From Drosophila miranda (lineage: Eukaryota; Arthropoda; Insecta; Diptera; Drosophilidae), in NCBI RefSeq assembly GCF_003369915.1, contig NW_022881603.1, positions 33,601,522 to 33,665,521 on the forward strand: a stretch of 64,000 nt of DNA, given 5' to 3'. Shown piece by piece: positions 46,277 to 58,880 of this stretch. The position numbers were made by a program, and so were the translations under genes. Numbering within the stretch: position 1 is the first letter of the stretch; the number at the start of each line of letters is the position of its first letter. The notes beneath the pieces are model-generated. The model did not search any database. It saw only the letters and a program-made list of their open reading frames with translations, and had not been told where the DNA came from.

Positions 46277-46853
46277 TGGGTCAAAAGTTTAAGTCAGCAG
46301 TTTTGATGAAGATTGCCAGCTCTCTGAGATGTAGCGGCTCTTTTTTGATTAATAATTGATGTAAATTGTTATAATATTTAAAGATTTTGAATTTCCTTCT
46401 GAGCCCGGCATATCTTTGGCAATCGAAGATCAGGTGTTCGGCATATTCAGTTACATTTCACGTTTCGCAGATATTTGAGTCAATTGCTTTGATTCTGTGT
46501 AGGAAGACTTTGTCGTATGTGTGTCCCGTCATAAGTCTGTTAATGGTCTTGATGCTTTTAGCATTCCACTTAAGAGAAAAATGCCAGGGTTTACTGGGTA
46601 TGTCTGGAAATATGTCTATGAGGCTGGATCCCTTCGTCCTACACTTCGTCCTGTAGTCCTCATTCCATTTGTATTGGTTGGTTAATTATGTTGGTTGTCT
46701 GATTGGTTAATTATGTTGTGAATATCATTCACTAGGTACGAGTCTGTATTCTTATTTTTAATTAAATTAATAGCTAGTAATATTCGACGGAATATCAAAA
46801 TCGAAAATATTGTTTCGAATCCTTGACGGAGAACAATTAACCTATTATAAGCC
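46277..46853 (-). pseudogene. U6: I-like fragment with internal deletion
   Basis: Left and right parts match U5, but about 170 bp (encoding the part around ILWVPGHKG) are missing. At the join (about 46672-46700) a short filler repeats TTGGTTAATTATGTTG-type sequence from the right side, as expected of templated end-joining. Confidence 0.85.
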
Positions 46854-47373
46854 AAGGGGCCGAAAATAATGAAATTTTAATCATTTTAGCGCAGTTCAGG
46901 TGAAAGTTAGCATTGTAATTTTTAATTTCAGATGAAAGACGGCCTGAATCTACAAGAAGAATTTACAATCGTTAATATTTTCTGCCATTTACCTGAAGAA
47001 GGTGAACTATTTAAATAGAGGGGGCTTAAGTGGGCTAAATTCGTTTTTTCATCATAACGAGACGCTATATTGTTGTTGGAAAAAAAACAGCAATCGCCGT
47101 AGCAAGAAAATAAGTCAAGTATTTAAAACAAACCAGTCAAGTAGAAAATTGATTAATTTATTGGATAAAATTATGTGGGCAGGACTGAGAGATCTACCTA
47201 GCTAGTAATATTCGACGGAATATCAAAAACGGGGAATAGTACAATAGAACTTGAATTCGTCGGTATATCTATGGTATATTTGGGTATATTTCTGATGGTC
47301 GGACATTATATTTTAACAATAAATCCGCGGCACACTTTTGTTTAGCTTCCGAATAAATATATTATTAAGTGAA

Positions 47374-49533
47374 ATGGAGGCTATTTTAAATACGCAGCTT
47401 CAGCAGCTGGAAGATATCATCGGGGAAATATTAAAAGTAAAAAAAAGCGTAAGTGTTAACAAGCTGCAAAGTCGTTGGTTATTTTCATTATTTTTGTATG
47501 CAGGGGCAGAACTCAGACACATTGCGAACTGCGGCGGCATTGAAATTTGTTGCATTAAAGCATGCAAATCGAGAAGTTAAACAGAAAATAAAGTCTGGAC
47601 GGGATAACTTACACTTGGAAAAATGTAAAGTGGACATAAGTCGGTTGCAATTGCAAAATCTTCTGTACGAAGTGAGCCACTTGAAAAAGGACATCGTGCG
47701 TGGCGAGAAATTCCAGAGTCGTGACTCCAAGTTGATCCTGCTCTCAGACACTGAGTATTTTACCAAATTGCCGGGAATTGAAGATAGTTAAGTGAAACCA
47801 GAATCGGAGCACTACAAGCATTTGCAGCGCTTAGAGTGTGAACTGCGTTTAAGGAAAGACCTGGATGAACAGAAAAGCTCATTGAAGAACTCCAAAAAGG
47901 AGCTGCAACAAGAGAATCTTAAACAACATAATAGGTACGTTTCATTCGCGCCAGCTCTACGCACCCTAAAGAGTGCTACGAAACCGCTGCATGATGCACT
48001 GCAGCTTTCTCTTGATGTTGAATGGAAGCTTAGTGCTGTGGTCAAATATCTGCCCAAGCCTCTTTATATATTATTCATCAACCTGCAATGCCTTCAACGT
48101 GCGAGCGATGAGCCATCATTCAATGTTGAAGTGGTAGGATATAAAAGTGAAGCTCAGATGCAGGAGTTGACAAACCTAAAGCAAAACCCAAAAGCAAGGC
48201 GCGACTACTCTGAAAGGGACATTGAATTGTCGGGAAAGCCTGAGGAAAATCCTTTGAACAAAGAATTAAGTCCTCATCCTCTGCACATTCGCATCACGGT
48301 AAGATTAAACCAAAACATACGACTATAGAAAAATACCTTAACGTTTGAACGGTCTCTAGCTTGGCTCTGCTGGCTCGATTCAACTGGTGTTGATTATTCG
48401 CTATTTCGAACAAATTAAATGTGCGACAGCATGGCCCCAATTGAGCATTTCCAATAATACAAACCATCAAGGGTAAGTTTTAGCGAGTGAATTGCTTTAG
48501 CAGCAACTATATTTTAAAACATTTTCATGTTTTTAGGGATACTAATTTCGTTCAGCATCTCCTTCGGCATTTGTTTGCAAACGATTTGGGTAATGAAATA
48601 CCTATACCCGGTATTCAATACGATGTAAGACAAGCAACAAGCTATAATTTTCCTATATATATCTATGAATCATAAAATTATATATTTGCGTTAGTTACAG
48701 AATAAGGATCTGACACCAGAGGAATGTATACAATATCTGGAGTCTAAGGACTTTGGAAAATCATACTGTTGGTTACAAAGTATATGCTCTATACCAACAG
48801 TCAACAGCTCGATGTTGTATAAGCATGAGCTGAACTTGAATAAAAGCATGCGGGAGACCATAGCTCGCATTACACGGCGCTGGAACTCTTGGTTAAATCT
48901 AAGTCAGCAAATACGTGGTCTGACTAACAAGGAACTCGATTTGTATGCACTAAAAGAAAATGTCTATCCTGCGGCCTTGTCTTGCAGCCTAGTGCAGTGG
49001 ACGGCGATCACTCTCGAGGAATTCCTAGCCCAAAATTCAGACGTACTAAACATTTCTCCGGATGATAAGGGCATAACATACAATTCCTATCGTGCTGTGA
49101 TTGTTCGTGGCTCTGCCAAAATGGAGTGTTTCATTCGAATACCGAGTAATTATCCATTGGAAATGCCACTCTGGATATTGAGTGTGCATTGGAACGGTCG
49201 CCGTACATCGCAGAATAATGCAGCTATCAAGGTTAGTTTGTTCAGACTTCCATGCGTTATATATAAGCTTATTTTGATACCATTTTGTAGATGATGGAGT
49301 ACTGGACCAACTCATTGCAAGCCCAACAGCAGGATGCAAATTATCTTATTCTGTACGCTCAGCTTTTCCGAACTATTTATAGTTTTGACATCTTTCTGGA
49401 GACAGAAGGCTCAATGCAGACGACTATAGAATACACCAAGGAAAAGCCTTATATAAGTGCATTTGCAAAACGAGTCCGATTGCGTCCATATAAATACATA
49501 AAAAAGGGTTCCGTACACGCATTCAAACAATAA
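47374..49533 (+). pseudogene. thoc5: U6: thoc5 copy, nonsense codon in exon 2
   Basis: Exon 1 is 47374-47448 and exon 2 is 47504-48298; the following exons are in the same layout, with exon 6 at 49291-49533. AAA became TAA at 47789-47791 (after GIEDS), stopping translation at about residue 121. Other exons look open. Exon 6 differs more than usual (LQAQQQDANYLI, FAKRVRLRP). Confidence 0.9.
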
Positions 49534-49676
49534 GGACCTAAAAACAAATATAAGAATATGGTTTTGTAAAAAAAAATCAAAAGCAGTTACTAAACATCTT
49601 CACAGTTGCTGTTTATTATGTAATGCATAATTGCAATAATGCAATAAATAAGTAACATTTAAATCTAGCTACAGTT

Positions 49677-50534
49677 TTATTGACAGCTTAGTTTCTGAGA
49701 TGCTGTCGCTGCCAGGGACTCGGTTGGCAGGGTGATTGCAGAGGCATTTTCAACAGACTCTCGACTCTCATCCGGCATAACTTTATCAACAACGTGTTTT
49801 TCTATTAGACCGCTTTCTCCCAAGTAGCATATGGAAAATCCATCGTACCATGCCTCCTGATCCTTCAGTACTTCCTTCAATTGCCACACCTTGTATTTCC
49901 AGAACTGGAACATCACCTTCAGGCCGGATATGCCCCCAGGCGCTACCTTATGCGCACGGTGTAATCGTCGGGATGCTTTGTAATTTTAATAACCTCAAAC
50001 TTAACGTAGGCGTACTTTAGGTAACCCACAGTTCGAAGAATGGCAATTTGCTTAACAAAGTGGTATAGACCGACTGTGTGCTTGCCGGTAATATTGTTCT
50101 GAAATATAAGGTTTGGGCTGTATATGGAATAGTTCAGCGGTTCAACAAAGAGTTTGGGAAGCGTGGTTCGCAGAACTTCGTAGGCTCGCTCCAGATCTTC
50201 AGGCTTTCGAACATTTTCCTTCTCTTTGGCGGATGTTTGTACATTACTGTTTTCGTGAAAACTTCGTTTCGGTTGCATTACGCTACTACCTTCACATTTT
50301 AGCCAATTGTAGTTATATGATCCTGTGCAAGGAGAGTATAATCGCATTGTGGAAGCCCACGCCTGTTCTTTGGAGCCCCACAAGCTTATCAAATTGCTCT
50401 TTCTCATTGATAAAATTCCAAAATTTCGCATCATTTTGACAAGGACCATTGACGAATTTACCGGACTCTGGGTAACTGTATTTCCCGTAATATGTTAAAT
50501 CTTTCTTCCTTTTAAGCGTCTCTCTGCCGTTCAA
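49677..50534 (-). pseudogene. U6: DUF2358 / C6orf136-like gene, frameshift in exon 2
   Basis: Exon 1 has the extra G (CTCTGGG on plus) that makes the spliced frame continuous with exon 2, as in U7. In exon 2 near 49935 the sequence CCCCTCACGCG of other copies is CCCCCAGGCG with one base lost, which shifts the frame in RIRWRVRG. Confidence 0.88.
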
Positions 50535-51239
50535 ATATCACGTTCAAATTCTTCATCTGGTTTTACTCAGCGTTTAAATTGTGGGGTTTTTAATCTTTTT
50601 TAGACGTGCTCGTGTTGTAACCAAGTTTATTTGGAATCGAAAAATCATATGGTCATATGTATATCGATATAAATATTTTGTACAATAAAAGTGTGAGGTG
50701 ATGTGATAGTTTTTTTGGGATATCTCAACGGAACTTTCTGAACTGGGAGACAGTTTACACTATTTTTTTGTAGTTTCAGTGATCCAACGTCGTTAGAATC
50801 ATAGTTGGATAATGGAAATAAGTATCCATATTTTTATGTGATATTTCCCGTATGCGACTATACTTCAAGACCACTCTAGTCTAAATTATTGTCGCACCAG
50901 TCGAAAAGCTGTTGAACTATTTGTGCCAAAACGTTCCACCCAGTTGTGGTAGAGTAATAGCTAACAAAAATAGATCCAAAGAAAATTCATGTCGACCAGA
51001 AATACCTAGATTTTTCAAATCACAACGTTCCCCCTCGTTTTTTTTTGGTTTTAAATCATCTCAAGGGTGATCGGAATTTTTATCGTAGCACTGTAGCCAC
51101 ATTGATCAGATACTGGTGATGTAGTTTGGCGAGTTTGACAGGTCGGTATATAAAAAAAAGAGGAAAATTACTTAACTGTTTTAGAAAATAAACTGAAATT
51201 ACTTTATAACATGATGAAGAAAAAATGGGTCAAAAGTTT

Positions 51240-51940
51240 AAGTCAGCAGTTTTGATGAAGATTGCCAGCTCTCTGAGATGTAGCGGCTCTTTTTTGATTA
51301 ATAATTGATGTAAATTGTTATAATATTTAAAGATTTTGAATTTCCTTCTGAGCCCGGCATATCTTTGGCAATCGAAGATCAGGTGTTCGGCATATTCAGT
51401 TACATTTCACGTTTCTCAGATATTTGAGTCAATTGCTTTGATTCTGTGTAGGAAGACTTTGTCGTATGTGTGTCCCGTCATAAGTCTGTTAATGGTCTTG
51501 ATGCTTTTAGCATTCCACTTAAGAGAAAAATGCCAGGGTTTACTGGGTATGTCTGGAAATATGTCTATGAGGCTGGATCCCTTCGTCCTACACTTCGTCC
51601 TGTAGTCCTCATTCCATTTGTATACTAAAAAGTTCCTAATTTCTCTTTGAGCCTCCTTGTAGCTGTATTTTATATTTATTGTAAACCCCTCACTTGTAGC
51701 AGCCTTTGCTGCCATGTCAGTCTTTTCGTTGATGGCCACACCCTTGTGACCAGGGACCCATAGAATGTCAAGTTTCTGAATGTCTGATTGGTTAATTATG
51801 TTGTGAATATCATTCACTAGGTACGAGTCTGTATTCTTATTTTTAATAAAATTAATAGCTAGTAATATTCGACGGAATATCAAAATCGAAAATATTGTTT
51901 CGAATCCTTGACGGAGAACAATTAACCTATTATAAGCCAA
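51240..51940 (-). pseudogene. U7: I-like RNase H fragment, nonsense codon
   Basis: Same fragment as U3-U5, but the Cys codon in SNICETCN became TGA (near 51416), so the open part is 174 codons from 51940. The rest to about 51240 is retained out of use. Confidence 0.82.
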
Positions 51941-52981
51941 GGGGCCGAAAATAATGAAATTTTAATCATTTTAGCGCAGTTCAGGTGAAAGTTAGCGTTG
52001 TTATTTTTAATTTCAGATGAAAGATGGCCTGAATCTACAAGAAGAATTTACAATCGTTAATATTTTCTGCCATTTACCTGAAGAAGGTGAACTATTTAAA
52101 TAGAGGGGGCTTAAGTGGGCTAAATTCGTTTTTTCATCATAACGAGACGCTATATTGTTGTTGGAAAAAGTATTTAAAACAAACCAGTCAAGTAGAAAAT
52201 TGATTAATTTATTGGATAAATTTATGTGGGCAGGACTGAGAGATCTACCTAGCTAGTAATATTCGACGGAATATCAAAAACGGGGAATAGTACAATAGAA
52301 CTTGAATTCGTCGGTATATCTATGGTATATTTGGGTATATTTCTGATGGTCGGACATTATATTTTAACAATAAATCCGCGGCACACTTTTGTTTAGCTTC
52401 CGAATAAATATATGTATTATTAAGTGAAATGGAGGCTATTTTAAATACGCAGTTTCAGCAGCTGGAAGATATCATCGGGGAAATATTAAAAGTAAAAAAA
52501 GAGCGTAAGTGTTAACAAGCTGCAAAGTCGTTGGTTCCTTATTTTCATTATTTTTGTATGCAGGGGCAGAACTCAGACACATTGCGAACTGCGGCGGCAT
52601 TGAAATTTGTTTCATTAAAGCATGCAAATCGAGAAGTTAAACAGAAAATAAAGTCTGGACGGGATAACTTACACTTTCTGGTCTGATGAGCTCGTGAGGT
52701 AGCTCAAAGGGGGCCTAGCTGTGGTCACCGGACGGGTCGCGGGTTGCGGATAGCGAACGGCCTACCTCGGTAGGTCAGCTGCGAATAAGCGGGCATCCCT
52801 CACGGGAGAGTACCGAAATAAGCAGTCCCGGACAGCCAGCGGGTGTTAGCTAGGTAGCAGCACTGACGATGCGCTTGTGGTGCCGCCTCAATAAGTAGCT
52901 CACACACTCCCATCCATACACAATACCTACCCACATCCCACATCCCACAAAGACCCTGGACCTCCGCCAGTCTGCAAGGAC

Positions 52982-53567
52982 ATGGGGTGGTTCCAGGGCA
53001 ATGTTAAGATAATTGCCTGCGAAGACGAGCGCTCTGTAAAGCTTTATAAAGCGGCGGTAGCGCAGGTCGGCGAGGTCTATGCTGGTGCGAAACTCGTCGC
53101 AGTCGACTGGAGCGAGGTGCCCAGCAGACCGAGGGCCAGAATTTGGGTGCCGGCTACCTTTAAGGAGCCAGAAGGCATCCTCAAGATGCTGCAGAGATGC
53201 AACCCAGGACTACCAAGCTCAGATTGGAAGGTAGCCAAGGTTGAGACGACACAAGGGCCGACTCGTTCTCAATAAAGAGTCGCTGGCCCCGATAGAGGCA
53301 GCAAAAGGAGAGCTAAACTTCGGCTTCAGCTCGGTCACCATCAAGGTCTACAAATCGGACGCGGCGGCCGCGGCGCTTCCTGTCGTCAACCCAGACGTGC
53401 AGGATGTCGCTGCGGAGATCGCTGTCTCCTCAGAGACAGAGCTGATGCTCGACTTTGAGTCAATGTGCCGAGAGAGAGTCTCAGATGACTCGGACGCGGT
53501 CATCACGGTGGTGGAGAATCTTGAAGATGGTCCTAAGGATCCTTCAAATAAATCTCCACCACAGTAA
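52982..53567 (+). pseudogene. LOA-like ORF1 remnant (C-terminal domain)
   Basis: Encodes GWFQGNVKIIACEDERSVK, PSRPRARIWV and LPSSDWKVAKVE, the conserved ORF1 domain of the LOA-like element in U2. A gap and frame change near 53262 joins it to the acidic tail (to 53567). The amino-terminal half is deleted. It overlaps the start of ORF2 by about 40 bases. Confidence 0.82.
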
Positions 53568-56500
53568 AGCAGCATCGGCTGCTCTCATACTCCGCCTAGA
53601 CGCAAGCAGAGCCGACGTAGTCCTGATCCAGGAGCCTTGGGTGGTAGGAGGCAAGGTCTGTGGATTGGGGACGAGGGAATACAAGATCATTGTATCCCAA
53701 AATGAAGGTAAAATCCGTACCTGCATACTTGCTAGAAAGCACCTAAATATCTTTCTGCTCCATAATTATAGCGATGGCGATAACACGGCGGTAAGCCTAG
53801 AACTAAAAGGGAATCATCTCAGGCTGGTGGCGTCCTATATGGCCCACGAGGACGATGATCCTCCGAACGACCTTGTTCGCAAAATAGCCAGCGACAGCGA
53901 AAGGACGGACAAAGACCTACTTATAGGTTGCGATGCCAACGCCCACCACACCCAATGGGGGAGCACGGACACGAATGTAAGGGGTGAGTCACTGTTCAGC
54001 TTCATCCTGAACTCAAATTTATTCATATGCAATCGGGGTAACGACCCCACATTTATAATTAAAAATCGGCAGGAGGTCATTGACCTCACGCTAGTGTCAA
54101 GCAAACTGCTGGACACAATCAAGAGCTGGAGAGTCCTAGGAGACCACTCCTTCTCGGACGACAGGTATATCGAGACGATATTATCCTTCGATATTCCCAA
54201 ACCAACCGACTATATCAACCCCAGAAAAGCCAACTGGGAAAAATATAACACAACCCTGGAGGAGCTACTCCCTCCTAACGCCCCTAATTGCCCGAACACT
54301 GAAGACAACCTAAACCGTCTTGTAAACAGGTTTACGGATGCGTGCAACAAAGCCTTCAAGGCAGCATGCCCTTCTACCAGACCAAGGGGGAAAAAGAAAC
54401 CGCCCTGGTGGTCTAAGCAACTAGACACCCATCCGTCCTTACAAAACGGAACATAAGTTGGGCAGTAAACAGCTTCAACCCGTTTAAATCGCCAGGCCCG
54501 GACCAGGTATCCCGGCCCAACTTCAGAAGGCCGGGGAGACGGCCATCAACTGGCTACATAGTATCTTCAGGAAGATACTGGCGGTATGTACAATACCGCA
54601 AGCGTGGCTTAAGGCTAGGATAGTTTTCATCCCTAAAGCAGGCAAAGCCTCACACTCAACCCCGAAAGACTTTAGACCAATCAGTTTATCGTCTTTCCTA
54701 CTCAAAACCTTTGAGAGACTTACCGGGTTACCATTACGGTACCATGCGCAGCATGCCTACCGGAAAGGAAAATCCACGGAAACGGCACTTCACGAAGTGA
54801 TCTCGAGTGTAGAAAAATCCCTGCATCTCAAAGAATACTCACTAATAGCTTTTCTCGATATCGAGGGAGCCTTCAACAACGTCACACCGGGCGCCATTAC
54901 AGAAGCCCTGACTGACCTGGGGGTGGACCGTCACTTGGTGATGTTCATTGATCAATTGCTCATACGCAGGACGGTGACATCATCGGTGGGATCGTCCACC
55001 CAGTCAAGGTATGTCAACAGAGGAACCCCGCAAGGGGGAGTTCTGTCTCCTCTTCTATGGAACATTGCAGTCAATAAGATTCTATGCGACCTGGAAGAGG
55101 GGGGCTGTAAAGTAGTGGCATACGCGGATGACGTTGCAATTATCTTTGCGGGGAAATACCCCCAAACACTATGCGACCTAATGACCGCAAAGCTTGCTCG
55201 ATTGTCCGAATGGACAGAATCGCGCGGATTGGGACTAAATCCCTCGAAAACGGAACTCGTGTTATTCACAAAAAAATACAAGGTCCCGCCCCTCAACCCC
55301 CCAACACTAAACGGATACAGGCTCTCCTTCAGCGACAGTGCCAGTTACTTAGGGTTGGTAATTGACAAAAAGCTTAGCTGGAACCTGAATGTCAAGGATA
55401 GAGTGAGGAAGGCAACGACAGCACTCTATACTTGCAAAAAAGCTATCGGCCTAAAGTGGGGCATGAACCCAAGCATAGTCCGATGGATATATCTGGCAAT
55501 AGTCAGACCTATAATACTCTACGGAGTTACTGTCTGGTGGCCTGCCCTAACAAAAAGGACAATCACCAATCAGCTGGGCAAGGTTCAGCGAACAGCCGCC
55601 CTCTGCATCAGTGGAGCTCTTCGAACTACACCAAATGATGCGCTAAACGCCATGTTATGCCTTCAGAGCCTTGACTTTGCAGGAAAGGAGCGGGCAGAAA
55701 TGGCAGCAATACGTCTTAGGGACTCTGAACAATGGGTACCCCAGAACATAGGTCACTCATCTATACTAAATAAAAACAACATGGTCCCAGCAAGAACGGA
55801 CTATCAAGTTCCAATGGAGCACACGGAGACTCCATTCAGCATAATCATCCCTCATAGAGAAAATTGGCTCGAGGGACTCCCCGGCACAGACGGGGCCATA
55901 AGCATCTTCACGGATGGCTCAAAACTGGACGGCAGGGTTGGAGGAGGAATCTACTCTGAACAACTTAACATAAGGCAATCTTTCAGGCTTCCGGATCACT
56001 GTAGCGTCTTCCAAGCGGAAGTTACAGCAATCAGGGAGGCTCTGTACTGCCTTCACACGGTTACCACCACGGCAACCAATCTAAACATCTACAGCGACAG
56101 GCAAGCTGCGATCAGATCACTTAACGCGATCTCCTCGAACTCGGCTACTGTGGCGAAGTGCCGCAGTTCTCTTCACGAGATGGCTCAGCAGTTTGCTATC
56201 AGCCTTATATGGGTCCCGGGCCACCGGGATATCGAGGGCAACTGCATAGCGGACGAGCTGGCCAGATCTGGCACTACAACCCCCCTTCTCCAAGATAAGG
56301 AGGATATTTGTATGCCTATGGCCACCTGCAAGCTCATCATAAAGGAGCAGTACACGCGACTGATAGACAACAAGTGGCAAATAGGGCCACGTTGTCGCAC
56401 AGCTCGGCAAACATGGCCGACCATAGATAAGAAGCGCACCTCAGAGCTCTGCAAACTAGGCAGGGAAAGGTGCAGCGCAGTCATACGTTATCTCACAGGA

Positions 56501-56686
56501 CTTTGGCTAGTAGGCAAGGACGAGGAGGAAACAGTGGAACACCTGTTCTGTTCCTGTCCAGCTCTCAGCAGAAGGAGGCTGCATCACTTGGGCTCTGCCT
56601 TTCTGAACGACATCTCGGAGATGTCCACGCTATGTCCCAGAAAGATCGTCAACTTTATAAGGGCATCTGGATGGGACAACTGTTGA
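53527..56686 (+). pseudogene. LOA-like ORF2 (endonuclease, RT, RNase H), deleted and frameshifted
   Basis: Starts at ATG 53527 (MVLRILQINLHHSKAA). Endonuclease motifs LIQEPWVVG, GCDANAHHTQWGS and HSFSDDRYIE are present (the last has DD for DH, a likely loss of the catalytic His). After KKPPWWSKQLD (about 54420) about 130 codons are missing; reverse transcriptase resumes near 54448 (ISWAVNSFNPFKSPGPD) with frame changes. From 54797 a 629-codon frame is open: FLDIEGAFNN, GTPQGGVLSPLLWN, AYADDVAI, then RNase H with IFTDGSKLDG, FQAEVTAIREA, IYSDRQAAIRSL and WVPGHRDIEGN. The C-terminal zinc motif has lost its first cysteine pair. Confidence 0.88.
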
Positions 56687-58880
56687 CATGAAGTCTCATC
56701 TGCAGGGAGGGAATGATCCCAAGCGGTATCACAACGGGCCGAAACCGGCCTAAGTGTGCTGGGCTCCGAGCGAGCTTGGCGGCCGTCTCTACCTAACCTA
56801 ACCTAACCTAACTTACACTTGGAAAAATGTAAAGTGGACATAAGTCGGTTGCAATTGCAAAATCTTCTGTACGAAGTGAGCCACTTGAAAAAGGACATCG
56901 TGCGTTGCGAGAAATTCCAGAGTCGTGACTCCAAGTTGGTCCTGCTCTCAGACACTGAGTATTTTACCAAATTGCCGGGAATTGAAGATAGTAAAGTGAA
57001 ACCAGAATCGGAGCACTACAAGCATTTGCAGCGCTTAGAGTGTGAACTGCGTTTAAGGAAAGACCTGGATGAACAGAAAAGCTCATTGAAGAACTCCAAA
57101 AAGGAGCTGCAACAAGAGAATCTTAAACAACATAATAGGTACGTTTCATTCGCGCCAGCTCTACGCACCCTAAAGAGTTCTACGAAACCGCTGCATGATG
57201 CACTGCAGCTTTCTCTTGATGTTGAATGGAAGCTTAGTGCTGTGCCCAAATATCTGCCCAAGCCTCTTTATATATTATTCATCAACCTGCAATGCCTTCA
57301 ACGTGCGAGCGATGAGCCATCATTCAATGTTGAAGTGGTAGGATATGAAAGTGAAGCTCAGATGCAGGAGTTGACAAACCTAAAGCAAAACCCAAAAGCA
57401 AGGCGCGACTACTCTGAAAGGGACATTGAATTGTCGGGAAAGCCTGAGGAAAATCCTTTGAACAAAGAATTAAGTCCTCATCCTCTGCACATTTGCATCA
57501 CGGTAAGATTAAACCAAAACATACGACTATAGAAAAATACCTTAACGTTTGAACGGTCTCTAGCTTGGCTCTGCTGGCTCGATTCAACTGGTGTTGATTA
57601 TTCGCTATTTCGAACAAATTAAATGTGCGACAGCATGGCCCCAATTGAGCATTTCCAATAATACAAACCATCAGGGGTAAGTTTTAGCGAGTGAATTGCT
57701 TTAGCAGCAACTATATTTTAAAACATTTTCATGTTTTTAGGGATACTAATTTCGTTCAGCATCTCCTTCGGCATTTGTTTGCAAACGATTTGGGTAATGA
57801 AATACCTATACCCGGTATTCAATATGATGTAAGACAAGCAACAAGCTCTAATTTTCCTATATATATCTATGAATCATAAAATTATATATTTGCGTTAGTT
57901 ACAGAATAAGGATCTGACACCAGAGGAATGTATACAATATCTGGAGTCTAGGGACTTTGGAAAAGCATACTGTTGGTTACAAAGTATATGCTCTATACCA
58001 ACAGTCAACAGCTCGATGTTGTATAAGCATGAGCAGAACTTGAATAAAAGCATGCGGGAGACCATAGCTCGCATTACACGGCGCTGGAACTCTTGGTTAA
58101 ATCTAAGTCAGCAAATACGTGGTCTGACTAACAAGGACATCGATTTGTATGCACTAAAAGAAAATGTCTATCCTGCGGCCTTGTCTTGCAGCCTAGTGCA
58201 GTGGACGGCGATCACTCTCGAGGAATTCCTAGCCCAAAATTCAGACGTACTAAACATTTCTCCGGATGATAAGGGCATAAAATACAATTCCTATCGTGCT
58301 GTGATTTTTCGTGGCTCTGCCAAAATGGAGTGTTTCATTCGAATACCGAGTAATTATCCATTGGAAATGACACTCTGGATATTGAGTGTGCATTGGAACG
58401 GTCGCCGTACATCGCAGAATAATGCAGCTATCAAGGTTAGTTTGTTCAGACTTCCATGCGTTATATATAAGCTTATTTTGATACCATTTTGTAGATGATG
58501 GAGTACTGGACCAACTCATTGCAACCCCAACAGCTGGATGCAAATTATCGTATTCTGTACGCTCAGCTTTTCCGAACTATTTATAGTTTTGACATCTTTC
58601 TGGAGACAGCAGGCTCAATGCAGACGACTATAGAATACACCAAGGAAAAGCCTTATATAAGTGCATTTGCAAAACGATGCCGATTGCGTCCATATAAATA
58701 CATAAAAAAGGGTTCCGTACACGCATTCAAACAATAAGGACCTAAAAACAAATATAAGAATATGGTTTTGTAAAAAAAAATCAAAAGCAGTTACTAAACA
58801 TCTTCACAGTTGCTGTTTATTATGTAATGCATAATTGCAATAATGCAATAAATAAGTAACATTTAAATCTAGCTACAGTT

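Larger units (their letters stand above)
52677..56808 (+). mobile_element. LOA-like non-LTR retrotransposon, internally deleted (4.1 kb)
   Basis: Inserted in thoc5 exon 2 in the sense direction with a target duplication of about 12 bp (TAACTTACACTT, right copy 56809-56820). It ends ACCTAACCTAACC, like the LOA-like element in U2, but the proteins differ clearly, so it is another subfamily. The 5' leader (52677-52981) joins the middle of ORF1, and about 130 codons between endonuclease and reverse transcriptase are missing, with several frameshifts. Confidence 0.9.
52429..58737 (+). pseudogene. thoc5: U7: thoc5 copy, frameshift in exon 1 and LOA-like insertion in exon 2
   Basis: Exon 1 is 52429-52504 with one extra A in its A-run (76 nt instead of 75). 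Exon 2 starts at 52564, is interrupted after 52676 by a LOA-like element, and resumes at 56821 to 57502; the two parts add up to exactly 795 nt. Exons 3-6 are 57564-57676, 57741-57828, 57905-58435 and 58495-58737 and look open. A 4 bp GTAT-type insertion lies just upstream of the ATG. Confidence 0.92.

Noticed and set aside
52677-52720. CTGATGAG at the 5' end of the U7 LOA element as a hammerhead ribozyme core
   Set aside because: The following hairpin (GAGCT...AGCTC) uses core bases and is followed by AAAG, not the required GAAA; no matching stems were found.
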